Assembly (NCBI GenBank): GCA_900321855.1
Contig: ONXS01000003.1
Location: 1-62,301 of the forward strand
Direction of reading: 5' to 3'
DNA length: 62,301 bases
Source: an uncultured Eubacteriales bacterium
Lineage (GTDB): Bacteria; Bacillota; Clostridia; Lachnospirales; Lachnospiraceae
Positions 16,299 to 24,969 of this stretch are shown piece after piece. How positions within the stretch are numbered: the stretch's first letter is position 1; each line of letters starts with the position of its first letter. The position numbers and the translations under genes were made by a program. The notes under the pieces were generated by a model that saw nothing but the letters and a program-made list of their open reading frames with translations, searched no databases and was not told the DNA's origin.

Positions 16299-18140
16299 CT
16301 ATGCGCAGTCTCTTTTTTTCAACAAATAAAATCCATATGGAGAAAGTGTTATTTTTCTTGTATCGACAATCTTTCCTGTGAGAAGATCTCTGTACTCTCC
16401 GTCATTTTCAATGTTCCATGCGGTAACTTCATGTTCTGTAAAATTGAATAATCCCATAATCTTGTCGCCGGCATAGTATCTTCCGATGCAGAGACATCCA
16501 TTATCACCTGTATCCACAGTCCACATATCTGCCTGTGACACAAATGCTTTCTCTGTCTTTCTGATTTTCTCAAGTTTCAATAATCCATCAAATAACAGTT
16601 CTTCTACCGTTCCTTTTTTATCAATGTTCTTTGCCTTGTCCCAGTCAAATTTGCCACGGTGAATATATCTTGAATCACCTGCCTTGTGAACATCATTTTT
16701 GTAGTCATTGTCATTTAACTGACCAATTTCATCTCCACTATATAATACCGGAATTCCTGACTGCATAAACATATAGGCATGCAGCATCAAATCCATATTG
16801 ATTCCCTCTCGAAGCATCCACGGATTCTGCTCCTCAAGTGCTCTCTCAATACCACACATAGACGCTGTTGTTCCACAGAATCTCGCATCCATCGTAACCG
16901 GATCATCATTATAAAGTTCTCCACGGCTGTTACTTCCACCCGCATATCCGAGGAAGAAATCATTCAAATATCTCTTATGTGAAATCTGCTCCATTCCATA
17001 TCTGCCCAGTGTCTCGTAATCCAATCCCCAGCCAATATCATCATGACATCTTAAATAATTCAGGAAAATATATTCTTTTGGAAGTCCTGCCACAATATCA
17101 AGCTGTTTCTTTAACAGACGAATATCTCTCGTTGCAATAGAGTTCCATGTAGATGCCATTGTTGTCACATTGTAGAGCATATGACATTCCGGTTTTCCTG
17201 TATAGCCAAAGTATGGAACTACTTTTTCCGGTTCCATGACAACTTCGCCGAGCAGAATCACGCCAGGGCATACAATCTCACAAATCATTCTCATCATTCT
17301 GACAATCGTGTGAACCTGTAATAAGTTTCTGCATGTCGTTCCGAGTTCTTTCCAGATATATGGAACCGCATCAATTCGCATAATATCAATTCCCTTATTT
17401 GCAAGATAGAGGAAATTGTACATCATTTCATTAAATACTCTTGGATTTTTGTAATTCAAATCCCACTGATATGGATAAAAAGTTGTCATGACATAGTGAT
17501 CAATTTCAGGAATAAAAGTAAAATTGCCGGGAGCAGTTGTCGGGAATACCTCCGGAACTGTTCTGTCATACTCGTTGATGATTTCCTGATTATTCACAAA
17601 ATAATATCTGCTCATATATTCCCCGTCACCTGTTCTTGCACGTCTTGCCCACTCATGATCTTCTGAGGTGTGGTTCATAACATAATCCATACACACATTG
17701 ATGTTCTTCTTATGACAAAGTTTTGTAAATTTCTCAAGGTCTTCCATTGTTCCGAGGTCTTTTCTTACTTTTCTAAAATCAGAAACTGCATATCCTCCGT
17801 CTGATTTGCCCTCTGTTGTATCAAGAAATGGCATCAAATGCACATAGTTGACATTTGCTTTTTCAATGTAATCAATTTTCTTGCTCACGCCATTGATATT
17901 GCCTGCAAAATTGTCAATATACAACATCATGCCGAGCATATCATTGCTCTTATACCATTTTCCACCGTCTCTCTCTCTGAGCTCGTCCCTCTTCTTTAAG
18001 TCAATATCTCGCTCCTCATAAAATGATCTCATCTCATCAATTAACTCTGCAAGCATATCATAATTGTTGTAGAGTTCAATGTAGAGCCATTTTAATTCAT
18101 CCATGTGTTTGTGTAATCTTTTTTCAAATGTTCCTGACAT
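16299..18140 (-). CDS. GH13 amylosucrase-family sucrose enzyme
   Basis: The product is 613 residues from ATG 18140 (AGGAG 8 nt upstream). It has the helical N-terminal domain and barrel phrases of GH13 subfamily 4: MLGMMLYIDNFAGNINGV, SDGGYAVSDFRKVRKDLGT, MNHTSEDHEWARRA and QWDLNYKNP. Catalytic residues are visible: nucleophile Asp in MRIDAVPYIWKELGT, acid/base Glu in LLGEVVMEP, and stabilising Asp in RCHDDIGWG. Subfamily 4 enzymes are amylosucrases and sucrose hydrolases, acting on free sucrose. Here the enzyme sits after a PTS importer that should deliver phosphorylated sucrose, in the slot normally filled by GH32 ScrB, so sucrose-6-phosphate may be the real substrate. No signal peptide is seen; it should act in the cytoplasm. 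Confidence 0.85.
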   Translation of the reverse strand: MSGTFEKRLHKHMDELKWLYIELYNNYDMLAELIDEMRSFYEERDIDLKKRDELRERDGGKWYKSNDMLGMMLYIDNFAGNINGVSKKIDYIEKANVNYVHLMPFLDTTEGKSDGGYAVSDFRKVRKDLGTMEDLEKFTKLCHKKNINVCMDYVMNHTSEDHEWARRARTGDGEYMSRYYFVNNQEIINEYDRTVPEVFPTTAPGNFTFIPEIDHYVMTTFYPYQWDLNYKNPRVFNEMMYNFLYLANKGIDIMRIDAVPYIWKELGTTCRNLLQVHTIVRMMRMICEIVCPGVILLGEVVMEPEKVVPYFGYTGKPECHMLYNVTTMASTWNSIATRDIRLLKKQLDIVAGLPKEYIFLNYLRCHDDIGWGLDYETLGRYGMEQISHKRYLNDFFLGYAGGSNSRGELYNDDPVTMDARFCGTTASMCGIERALEEQNPWMLREGINMDLMLHAYMFMQSGIPVLYSGDEIGQLNDNDYKNDVHKAGDSRYIHRGKFDWDKAKNIDKKGTVEELLFDGLLKLEKIRKTEKAFVSQADMWTVDTGDNGCLCIGRYYAGDKIMGLFNFTEHEVTAWNIENDGEYRDLLTGKIVDTRKITLSPYGFYLLKKRDCA

Positions 18141-18264
18141 ATCCATCACTCCTGTCTCCTCTTTACTCCTATTCGTTATCATATTCTCTCAATACTCGAT
18201 TTTGTCATCTCCGGCTCACATAATAGCAGGCACAATTGTTCTGCCATTTATGAAAACTCCAAAA

Positions 18265-18284
18265 GGAGTCTCACAAAAGACTCC
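18265..18284 (-). terminator. Intercistronic hairpin between scrA and the GH13 gene
   Basis: A 7-bp stem GGAGTCT/AGACTCC is followed on the minus strand by CTTTTGGAGTTTTC. It may attenuate readthrough from scrA or protect its mRNA. Confidence 0.4.
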
Positions 18285-18335
18285 CTCTGGTCATAGTATA
18301 ACTTTCTTTCGCACTCTCGAAAGTCTAAAAATATT

Positions 18336-20261
18336 TTACACTTCTATAATCTTTTCTCCGGCATTTGTCTTGCCTGTCTTTACTACCTTGAAATCAGCGT
18401 AATCATCGCTGTTTGTCAAGAGAACTGCTGTTGTTGTGCTGTATCCTGCCTTTTTAATTTTATCAATGCTAAATTTGATTAATCTCTGACCTTTCTTAAC
18501 TTTGTCTCCTTCTGAAACAAACATCTCAAAGCCATCGCCCTGCATATTGACTGTATCTACACCTACATGAATGAGTAATTCCATTCCCTTTGGTCCTGTG
18601 ATACCAACTGCGTGTTTTGTATCTGTCACAGATGAAATTTCTCCATCAAATGGTGCTACAACAAGTCCCTCTTCCGGCTCAATTCCAACACCGTCTCCGA
18701 GTACTCCTGATGCAAATGTGTCATCCGGAATCTGCTCTCTGCTGATTACGTTTCCTTTTACTGGTGCAAATAATTCATTTTCTAAAATATGCTCTTCTAC
18801 TACTTTATCTTCTTTTACAGTTTCTGCTGGTGCATCGCCCTCTTCTGGCTCTTCTTTCCAGATAAACCATGTCGCAACAAATGCAACACCGCCTGAGATT
18901 GCAAGAAGAATTGTGTACATTACCGGATTGTTAATTGTGAGGTATCCAGGAATTCCTGTTACACCATATGCAGTTGCTCCAATCTTTGTAACTGCTCCAA
19001 AGATTGCTCCGATTGCACCACCAGCCATAGCTGCGATAAATGGTTTCATGAATCGGAAGTTTACACCGAAGATTGCCGGCTCTGTAATTCCAAGTGATGC
19101 AGACAATGCAGAAGGAACTGCAACTGATTTTGTCTTTGCTTTTCTTGCCTTGATACCAACTGCAAGACAGGCTCCAAACTGTGCAAAGTTTGCTGCCGAT
19201 GCGATTGGCATCCATGTATTTAATCCGACAGAAGAAATCATTCCTGCCTCAATTACGTTGTACATATGATGAAGTCCCATTACTACTGTGAGTGGGTAAA
19301 CCGCACCCATGACCATTGCTCCGACAGGGTTCTGAACTAACCACTCAGCTCCTGCCAATACTCCGTTCTCAAGTAATGAGAAGATTGGTCCAATTACTAC
19401 GAATGTTGCAAGTGATGTTACAAATACTGTAACAAGTGGTACTACGAATAAATCAATCATCTCTGGTACATGTTTGTGTAACCATTTTTCAAGTTTGCTC
19501 ATCAACCAGATAGATAAGATTACGGGGATTACATGTCCCTGATAGCCATGCCTTGAAATCGAGCCGACTACATATCCGCCAATTTTCAAGTTGCCAAATA
19601 AATTCCAAGTTGGAATCGTGCGGATTCCCTCTCCAAAGAATGTCTCAATTGCATCTTTGCTGCCTACATCCCAGCCGTTTAACAGTCCTGTGTGAACCAT
19701 CATAAGACCAATAACTGCACCGAGGTATACATTTCCGCCAAATACTCTTGCTGCTGAAATTGCTACAATTACCGGTAAGAAAGCAAATGCTGTATTTGCC
19801 ATCATATCTAAGAATCCATACCAGTCTGAACTCTGAAATCCCGGAATTGCTTTACCAAGCGCCTCTACAAGTCCCATCAATAAACCAGATGCAACGATTG
19901 CCGGAAGAATTGGTACGAATACATCTCCGACTGATTTTAATGCTCGTCTCCACATAGGAGCCTGTGATGCAGCGGCTGCTTTTACATCATCTTTTGTCGC
20001 TGCTGTCATTCCTGTCACTGCAAGGAACTCATCATATACTTTGTTGACTGTTCCTGTACCAATAATTAACTGTAACTGTCCGTTTGACTCGAACATACCC
20101 TTTACTCCATCTACATTTTCAAGGGCTTTTTTGTTTACCTTGCTGTTATCTGCGATAACAAGTCGCAATCTTGTGGCACAATGTGCTGCCTGCACGATGT
20201 TCTCTCTTCCACCAAGATTACTAAAAATTTCTTCTGCGCATTTTCTGTAATCTAATGCCAT
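18336..20261 (-). CDS. scrA: Sucrose-specific PTS transporter, EIIBCA
   Basis: The product is 641 residues from ATG 20261, behind AAGGAGGAGG. Domain order is IIB (residues 1-90, phospho-Cys28 in AAHCATRLR), membrane IIC (about 105-460, about ten helices including the LGITEPAIFGVNFRF motif) and IIA near the C-terminus (phospho-His in LLIHVGVDTVNMQG). It imports a disaccharide while phosphorylating it. The IIBC part most resembles the sucrose family rather than the beta-glucoside or trehalose families. A palindromic operator candidate lies 40 nt upstream of the start. The downstream GH13, LacI regulator and fructokinase genes support sucrose as substrate. Confidence 0.92.
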   Translation of the reverse strand: MALDYRKCAEEIFSNLGGRENIVQAAHCATRLRLVIADNSKVNKKALENVDGVKGMFESNGQLQLIIGTGTVNKVYDEFLAVTGMTAATKDDVKAAAASQAPMWRRALKSVGDVFVPILPAIVASGLLMGLVEALGKAIPGFQSSDWYGFLDMMANTAFAFLPVIVAISAARVFGGNVYLGAVIGLMMVHTGLLNGWDVGSKDAIETFFGEGIRTIPTWNLFGNLKIGGYVVGSISRHGYQGHVIPVILSIWLMSKLEKWLHKHVPEMIDLFVVPLVTVFVTSLATFVVIGPIFSLLENGVLAGAEWLVQNPVGAMVMGAVYPLTVVMGLHHMYNVIEAGMISSVGLNTWMPIASAANFAQFGACLAVGIKARKAKTKSVAVPSALSASLGITEPAIFGVNFRFMKPFIAAMAGGAIGAIFGAVTKIGATAYGVTGIPGYLTINNPVMYTILLAISGGVAFVATWFIWKEEPEEGDAPAETVKEDKVVEEHILENELFAPVKGNVISREQIPDDTFASGVLGDGVGIEPEEGLVVAPFDGEISSVTDTKHAVGITGPKGMELLIHVGVDTVNMQGDGFEMFVSEGDKVKKGQRLIKFSIDKIKKAGYSTTTAVLLTNSDDYADFKVVKTGKTNAGEKIIEV

Positions 20262-20300
20262 AGGAACCTCCTCCTTATACATTGGTATAATATTTATTGA

Positions 20301-20321
20301 AATGTTAATTGCGTTAACATT
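20301..20321. promoter_or_regulatory. Palindromic operator candidate of scrA
   Basis: AATGTTAA and TTAACATT form perfect 8-bp arms around TTGCG, which includes a central CG step as in many LacI-family operators. It lies 40-60 nt upstream of the scrA start. On the minus strand a TATTAT -10 candidate follows it, so a bound repressor would block the promoter. Confidence 0.6.
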
Positions 20322-20435
20322 TTTATCTGTTGTTCTTTGTTTAATTTTTCTTTTGTAATATTCTTGTGACTAGTAGTCGCTATAATCGACCTCACTGCCT
20401 GTCAATAACCTGATACGCCTCAGTAATTTATTGTT

Positions 20436-21257
20436 TTAAATCAGTCCGTGTCTCTGAAAAGACTCATAAATTCCATTCTGTTCCACGCTGCCGCACACTT
20501 CATCTACGATTTGTTTTAACTGCTCATTTCCGTTTTCCATACAGATGCTAATGCCTGCTGTCTCTAACATCTCTAGGTCATTCATACTGTCTCCATAAGC
20601 AATGGTATCTTTGATGTCTGCACCAAGATGTTCACACACTGTTTTGACACCTTTTCCTTTGTCAAACTCTTTACTTATAATTTCTCCATTCACGACTCCG
20701 CCACTCTCGCCCTGAATGATGACCTGAAATTCATCTTCCAGCAAAGCTTTTGCTCTCAAAACTTGCTCCATATCAAACGCCATCATGATTACTTTGTAGA
20801 CGGGTGAGCCATCATATTCTGACATCGGTCTTATATCTAGTTCACTCTCAATCTGCTCTCTCCATCTGAGAAGTTCGCTGTTTCCCTGTCCTCCGTGACT
20901 CTTCAATGCCTGTTTGAAACCTTCATCGGTATAGGAACCGTCTTTTGTCTCAACAGTCATATAAATTCCGTTCATTCTAAGGACATCTACGATTTTATTC
21001 CTCTGTGCATCACTCATCGGTGCATCAAAAAGAACTTCATCACACACCACATAACCTCCGGCACTTACAATATAGCCATCAAATCCAAGATTGATAACCG
21101 GCATTGCCATCTTCTCATTTCTTCCCGTACAGATAAATACTTTGTGCCCATTTGCTCTTGCCTGTCTGACCGCCTGTGCTGCTGACTCTGGCGGAACATT
21201 CTCACCTGCCTTTGTAAACGTTCCATCAATATCAAGAAAAATCAACTTCTGCTCCAA
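20436..21257 (-). CDS. Cof-type HAD-superfamily (IIB) sugar phosphatase
   Basis: The product is about 273 residues, starting at TTG 21257 because AGAGGTG lies 6 nt before it; the GTG at 21266 overlaps that ribosome site. HAD motif I is FLDIDGT. Motif II is the Thr of FICTGRNEKM. Motif IV is IAYGDSMNDLEMLE near residue 215, and a C2B cap lies between. Cof-type enzymes dephosphorylate sugar phosphates and other small metabolites. It lies upstream of scrA on the same strand, and three ATGAAA-type half-sites including a perfect cre match lie in its promoter region. A role in relieving sugar-phosphate load is plausible but inferred. Confidence 0.88.
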   Translation of the reverse strand: MEQKLIFLDIDGTFTKAGENVPPESAAQAVRQARANGHKVFICTGRNEKMAMPVINLGFDGYIVSAGGYVVCDEVLFDAPMSDAQRNKIVDVLRMNGIYMTVETKDGSYTDEGFKQALKSHGGQGNSELLRWREQIESELDIRPMSEYDGSPVYKVIMMAFDMEQVLRAKALLEDEFQVIIQGESGGVVNGEIISKEFDKGKGVKTVCEHLGADIKDTIAYGDSMNDLEMLETAGISICMENGNEQLKQIVDEVCGSVEQNGIYESFQRHGLI

Positions 21258-21309
21258 ATATTTCACCTCTTTTCAATTTTTATATTTATTAATATTATTT
21301 ATTTGCTTG

Positions 21310-21349
21310 TTTCATAAAATTTTGTGTTTTTTATGAAATCGTTTTCATA
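21310..21349. promoter_or_regulatory. Catabolite-control (cre) site with an overlapping inverted repeat
   Basis: The 18-bp near-palindrome TATGAAATCGTTTTCATA (21332-21349) fits the CcpA cre consensus WTGNAANCGNWNNCW completely. It shares its left half with a perfect 10-bp inverted repeat, TTTCATAAAA (21310-21319) and TTTTATGAAA (21329-21338), 9 nt apart. Three alternating half-sites thus lie 50-95 nt upstream of the HAD gene. Confidence 0.65.
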
Positions 21350-21567
21350 TTCTGAGTATATATCTTTTGCTTTCATTTGTAAAGTAGTTAATATTTACAA
21401 TTATATTTTCGTTTTATTATGTATATTGCACAAATTTTATTCTCTTGATTCCATATTTTTATATTCTCATCCAATACGAAAAATATTCTTCTGATATGAA
21501 CCAACAACGGACCAGACTGCTCATATACAACCGCCAACAAAATGTCCTTAAAAATATTTTTACCAAA
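21350..21567. other. AT-rich intergenic region without a convincing gene
   Basis: Beyond the cre site nothing clear is visible up to the S repeat. A minus-strand frame of 68 codons (21388-21594) and overlapping plus-strand frames exist. None has a ribosome site, and the composition is ordinary AT-rich spacer. Confidence 0.5.
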
Positions 21568-21610
21568 ACAACAGATTGCATGCTTTGCGAACAATCTATT
21601 GTCAAAAATA
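21568..21610. repeat. S repeat, copy 1
   Basis: The 43-nt unit begins ACAACAGATTGCATGC and ends CAATCTATTGTCAAAAATA. Its ends pair (ACAACAGATTG with CAATCTATTGT, one G-U) to make an 11-bp hairpin. It matches 35 of 43 positions with 35912-35954 and most of the first 33 positions with the minus strand at 58839-58881. It abuts the SEC-C terminator. Confidence 0.7.
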
Positions 21611-21611
21611 A

Positions 21612-21655
21612 AAAAAGTCTCACAAACAGCTTACTCGCCATTTGTGAGACTTTTT
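21612..21655. terminator. Terminator of the SEC-C gene
   Basis: A perfect 15-bp stem (AAAAAGTCTCACAAA with TTTGTGAGACTTTTT) has T-runs on both strands. It lies 26 nt past the SEC-C stop. Confidence 0.9.
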
Positions 21656-21681
21656 ATTTACTACTTTTTATAAGATACGGA

Positions 21682-22200
21682 TTATCTTCCGCAGCAGTGT
21701 TTGTATTTTTTACCACTTCCACATGGACATGGATCATTTCTTCCAATCTTAGGTGCTTTTACAACTGTGTGAGAAGACTTCTGCTCTTTGTATAACTCTT
21801 TTCTTCTCTCTTCTGTAAGTAAAGCATCCCACTGTGGAAGTGTATATAACCACTCAGCTTTTGCCTCTACCATGTTCTTGTAAAGAAGTTCCTTGTCATA
21901 TCCTAAGTTTACTTCTGTATCTTCTGTCATTGTCTCGATTGGGTTTGGATTCTTCAAACTCTCATCGATTCCATCTAAGAAACCAACCATGATGAATAAA
22001 TCTACACCATATTTCTCAGCCAGTCCCTTAACGGTTCCTGTCACTACTTCATCAGGATTTGCCAAAATCTGCTCATAGATTCCTTTCTCATATGTGAAAT
22101 AGTTTGACCATAATCTATCACTGTCTTTCTGTGAAAGTTCTGCTGAGTAAGCTGTTCCTCTCCACTGCTCTAACAATGTATATTCTCTCTGTTCTTCCAT
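21682..22200 (-). CDS. SEC-C metal-binding motif protein
   Basis: The 172-residue protein ends in a SEC-C motif, [21 protein letters not shown], in which Cys-x-Cys and Cys-Cys (or His-Cys) bind zinc as in the tail of SecA. The rest is helical and carries no second domain I can name. The start is ATG 22200, four codons inside a longer frame, because GGAGG precedes it. Stand-alone SEC-C proteins are common in Firmicutes; some are thought to act at the ribosome or as SecA/SecB accessories, but no role is established here. It is monocistronic with a strong terminator. Confidence 0.88.
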   Translation of the reverse strand: MEEQREYTLLEQWRGTAYSAELSQKDSDRLWSNYFTYEKGIYEQILANPDEVVTGTVKGLAEKYGVDLFIMVGFLDGIDESLKNPNPIETMTEDTEVNLGYDKELLYKNMVEAKAEWLYTLPQWDALLTEERRKELYKEQKSSHTVVKAPKIGRNDPCPCGSGKKYKHCCGR

Positions 22201-22284
22201 AGTAACCTCCAAAATAATTCATCTGTGGCTCAACGGCTCACTTGTTTTGTATTATATCCCATTTGGAGTTATTTTTCAACACTT

Positions 22285-23151
22285 TCATTTTCCGTTCCCA
22301 CTCAGGTTAAATATGTTGCCGTAATATCTTGTCATCAATAAGACAATCATTCCAAATATTATTGCTATTACTATTCGATACAAAGCAATGATACTGATGT
22401 ATTCCACCGCCGGCATACAAATCATTCTCTGCGTCATTGCTGCTGTCTTTTCAATCATTAAACTTCCTGTTGCAGCTTTCAGATTACCAATATCAAATCG
22501 AATATATTTTGTCATAAATTCCGCCACCGAATACACAATACTTGTCATTGCTGATACACACACCGTAACCTGAATCCGATTTAGAAACAACTTTCTCTGC
22601 CCGTTTTTTGACGAGCGAATCATCGCTGTTGTTCCAGCAAAATAATCGTCCATATAAATTGGAAATACCAGTAAAAATATGAGAATCAGTGCAACATAAT
22701 CCGTGCCAAGATGCTCCACATAATCCCCCAAAACAATATCATAAAAAAAATCTGCCGGAATATCCCGATTTTCATAATATTCTGCCTTTTGCATCAGATA
22801 TTCCAGTGTTGCCATACGGTACTCTGCTGATTTTATCTCATTTAAAATCTCACGGTAATTTGTACCTTCCATTGCACCTGCACTGTACTGCCTCTCATAT
22901 TCGTCCTGATTTTGCAATAAATCCTGAAAACGCCTATACTCCGACTCCAGATACTGCTTTTTCTCTGCCGAATATTTCCCCTTAATATTTCCCAGATAAT
23001 AGCGGTACACCGAATCACGAAATCCCTCCGGCATTATGGTTCGTACCTGACATGCCAGCAAAATCTCAATCATAAGCCCCACAATAAAAAATATAGATAA
23101 CTTTTTTTGAGACAACAACTTTACAAATTCAATTCTTGTCAAATCGTTCAT
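22285..23151 (-). CDS. ABC-2 type transporter permease (second)
   Basis: The 288-residue membrane protein has one helix near residues 15-35 and a large extracellular charged loop (about 45-150, coiled-coil-like, Tyr/Glu/Gln rich). Further helices follow, including LILIFLLVFPIYMDDYFAG. The phrase DYFAGTTAMIRSSKNGQRK parallels the INEHINHTFYMIQSSKKGRGH segment of the permease at 23776-24969, so the two are distant paralogues that probably form a heterodimeric channel. It overlaps the ATPase gene by 23 nt and is last in the unit. The substrate is unknown. Confidence 0.78.
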   Translation of the reverse strand: MNDLTRIEFVKLLSQKKLSIFFIVGLMIEILLACQVRTIMPEGFRDSVYRYYLGNIKGKYSAEKKQYLESEYRRFQDLLQNQDEYERQYSAGAMEGTNYREILNEIKSAEYRMATLEYLMQKAEYYENRDIPADFFYDIVLGDYVEHLGTDYVALILIFLLVFPIYMDDYFAGTTAMIRSSKNGQRKLFLNRIQVTVCVSAMTSIVYSVAEFMTKYIRFDIGNLKAATGSLMIEKTAAMTQRMICMPAVEYISIIALYRIVIAIIFGMIVLLMTRYYGNIFNLSGNGK

Positions 23152-23779
23152 AGGCTATCCCTTCTTTCATCTCAATTACATAATCCGCCACTTCTTCCAC
23201 ATCTGAGATGATATGCGTAGATAACACGATAGTCTTTGTCTTTCCCAACTCCAAAATAAATCGCTTAAATCGTTCTCTTTCTTCCGGATCCAATCCCACA
23301 GTCGGCTCATCAAATATCATAATTTCCGGATTTGAAACATAGGTCACTGCAATTCCAAGTCTCTGTTTCATACCTCCTGAAAATGTTTTTACTTTCTCTT
23401 TTGCATGGTTCAATAGATTGACGACTTCTAACGATTTTTCTACCCGTTCTCTCAATTGTTTTTTATCGACACCTCGCAAATATCCAAAATATTCCACCGT
23501 TTTCTCAGCGGTAAAATTTCCATAATATCCAACATTTTGTGGAAGAAATCCAATCTTTGCCCTATAATTGTCACCCATCTGCTGAATATTCTGACCTTCA
23601 CAGAGCACCTCGCCAGAAGTTGCATCTAATACATCTGCCATAATATTCATCATAGTGGATTTGCCGGCACCATTGGAGCCAATGAGTCCGTATATCCCCG
23701 TTTGAAAGGTCAGATTGATATTCTTTAACACTTCTTTTTTTCCATAACTTTTACATATATTTTTTAATTCCAGTGTCAC
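23129..23779 (-). CDS. ABC transporter ATP-binding protein
   Basis: The 216-residue nucleotide-binding subunit has Walker A GSNGAGKST at about residue 35, signature FSGGMKQRLG at about 133, Walker B IMIFDEPT with catalytic Glu, and switch His in LSTHIISD. It is short, typical of ABC-2 exporters for peptides, bacteriocins or drugs. It overlaps the upstream permease gene by 4 nt (ATGA) and the downstream permease by 23 nt, so all three are coupled. It powers export, or extraction of a peptide from the membrane, using the two flanking permeases. Confidence 0.95.
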   Translation of the reverse strand: MTLELKNICKSYGKKEVLKNINLTFQTGIYGLIGSNGAGKSTMMNIMADVLDATSGEVLCEGQNIQQMGDNYRAKIGFLPQNVGYYGNFTAEKTVEYFGYLRGVDKKQLRERVEKSLEVVNLLNHAKEKVKTFSGGMKQRLGIAVTYVSNPEIMIFDEPTVGLDPEERERFKRFILELGKTKTIVLSTHIISDVEEVADYVIEMKEGIAYERFDKN

Positions 23780-24969
23780 ATCGATACCCCCATTCTCCTA
23801 AAATTCTGTGTGTATGCGAGATACCCCGCTACCGTCAAAAATGCAATTATAATCAGGTTTATCACCATCACATGCTGCAACAATGACACAGGCTGACCTA
23901 ATACATTTACCATTTCAAATTTTCCGATATAATTCATTCCCTCACTAATCATTGTAAATGGAGAATATTTTTTCAAATAAATAAATCCTCCAAACGTTCG
24001 TGCCACCCCATATCTTGCATCTCGGTAAAATCTTCCACTCGCCATATAAGTCAAAAACATACCTCCACCGCCCAGAAAGAGATTGATTGCAAATGGAACA
24101 ATATTTTTCTTAAAAAACAAAGTCGCACACAGGAATAACAGCACCAGTGTCATATATCCGATTGCCCTAAGCAGCGTAAGCACGATTACTAACTGCCAAA
24201 AATTCAGGTTATATGGCGAATACATCAGGTTATGACTCATCTGAATCGGATAGCCAAGTTTTCCCATCCCTGACCGAATTGCAGGTACTATAGTAATGCT
24301 AATAGTCTGTAGGACAGAGAGCATACATGCAAATATCAGTGAGAGTCCTATTTTGCAAAAATATGTGTGACCTCTTCCTTTTTTTGATGACTGTATCATA
24401 TAAAACGTGTGATTGATATGTTCATTTAAAAATATCGTACAGGCAAAAATCATCAGCACCAATACAAATGCGACATCAATCTCCTCTGGCAGTTCAAAAT
24501 ACAACAAAATATTCTGAACAGAAGAAATCTCATCAATGTGTAAATCCGGTCTGCAGTTTTTATATACCTGCTCCGTCTTTTGATTTAATTTTTTATAATA
24601 TCCACTCTGTGTCTGCGCCAGATATCTCGCCTCATCCACTACCTGTTCCAAAAACAACTGTGTGGTACGACAATTCTCCGCCACCTCATAAAGTGCCATA
24701 TAGTCAAGCATCCGATTATCTGCTTTTTTCTCTCCAAGAAGTGCAAATTCCTCCTGTAACTGATTCGTCTTTTCTAACAGATTTTGATATTTTTCTTCCG
24801 AGTATTCCCCTTTGTAGGCATCATATACACCAGAATTTATTCGCTCCCGTCCCTCATCTAACCCCTGTATATAATTTCGATTCGACTCAAACAGTGCAAA
24901 TCCTACTGCCAAAATCAAGGCAATTATCAAAACTCTACTTCCTAATATTTTCTTTATTTCATATTTCAC
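23776..24969 (-). CDS. ABC-2 type transporter permease (first)
   Basis: The product is about 397 residues starting at GTG 24969, which forms a GTGA overlap with the stop of the upstream gene; GGGGAG lies 11 nt before. A frame open to 25068 has no better start. One N-terminal helix (VLIIALILAVGFAL) is followed by about 140 extracellular residues with heptad-like charged helices, then at least five helices. This is the architecture of peptide or bacteriocin-type ABC-2 permeases. It probably pairs with the second permease of the operon. Confidence 0.8.
   Translation of the reverse strand: MKYEIKKILGSRVLIIALILAVGFALFESNRNYIQGLDEGRERINSGVYDAYKGEYSEEKYQNLLEKTNQLQEEFALLGEKKADNRMLDYMALYEVAENCRTTQLFLEQVVDEARYLAQTQSGYYKKLNQKTEQVYKNCRPDLHIDEISSVQNILLYFELPEEIDVAFVLVLMIFACTIFLNEHINHTFYMIQSSKKGRGHTYFCKIGLSLIFACMLSVLQTISITIVPAIRSGMGKLGYPIQMSHNLMYSPYNLNFWQLVIVLTLLRAIGYMTLVLLFLCATLFFKKNIVPFAINLFLGGGGMFLTYMASGRFYRDARYGVARTFGGFIYLKKYSPFTMISEGMNYIGKFEMVNVLGQPVSLLQHVMVINLIIIAFLTVAGYLAYTQNFRRMGVSM

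Noticed and set aside
20379..20405. Second scrA promoter TTGACA/TATAGC
   Set aside because: The spacer is only 15 nt, and a more plausible -10 lies next to the operator closer to the gene.
21388..21594. 68-codon minus-strand frame in the gap upstream of the HAD gene
   Set aside because: No ribosome site, the start lies inside an S repeat, and there is no recognisable domain; treated as spacer.
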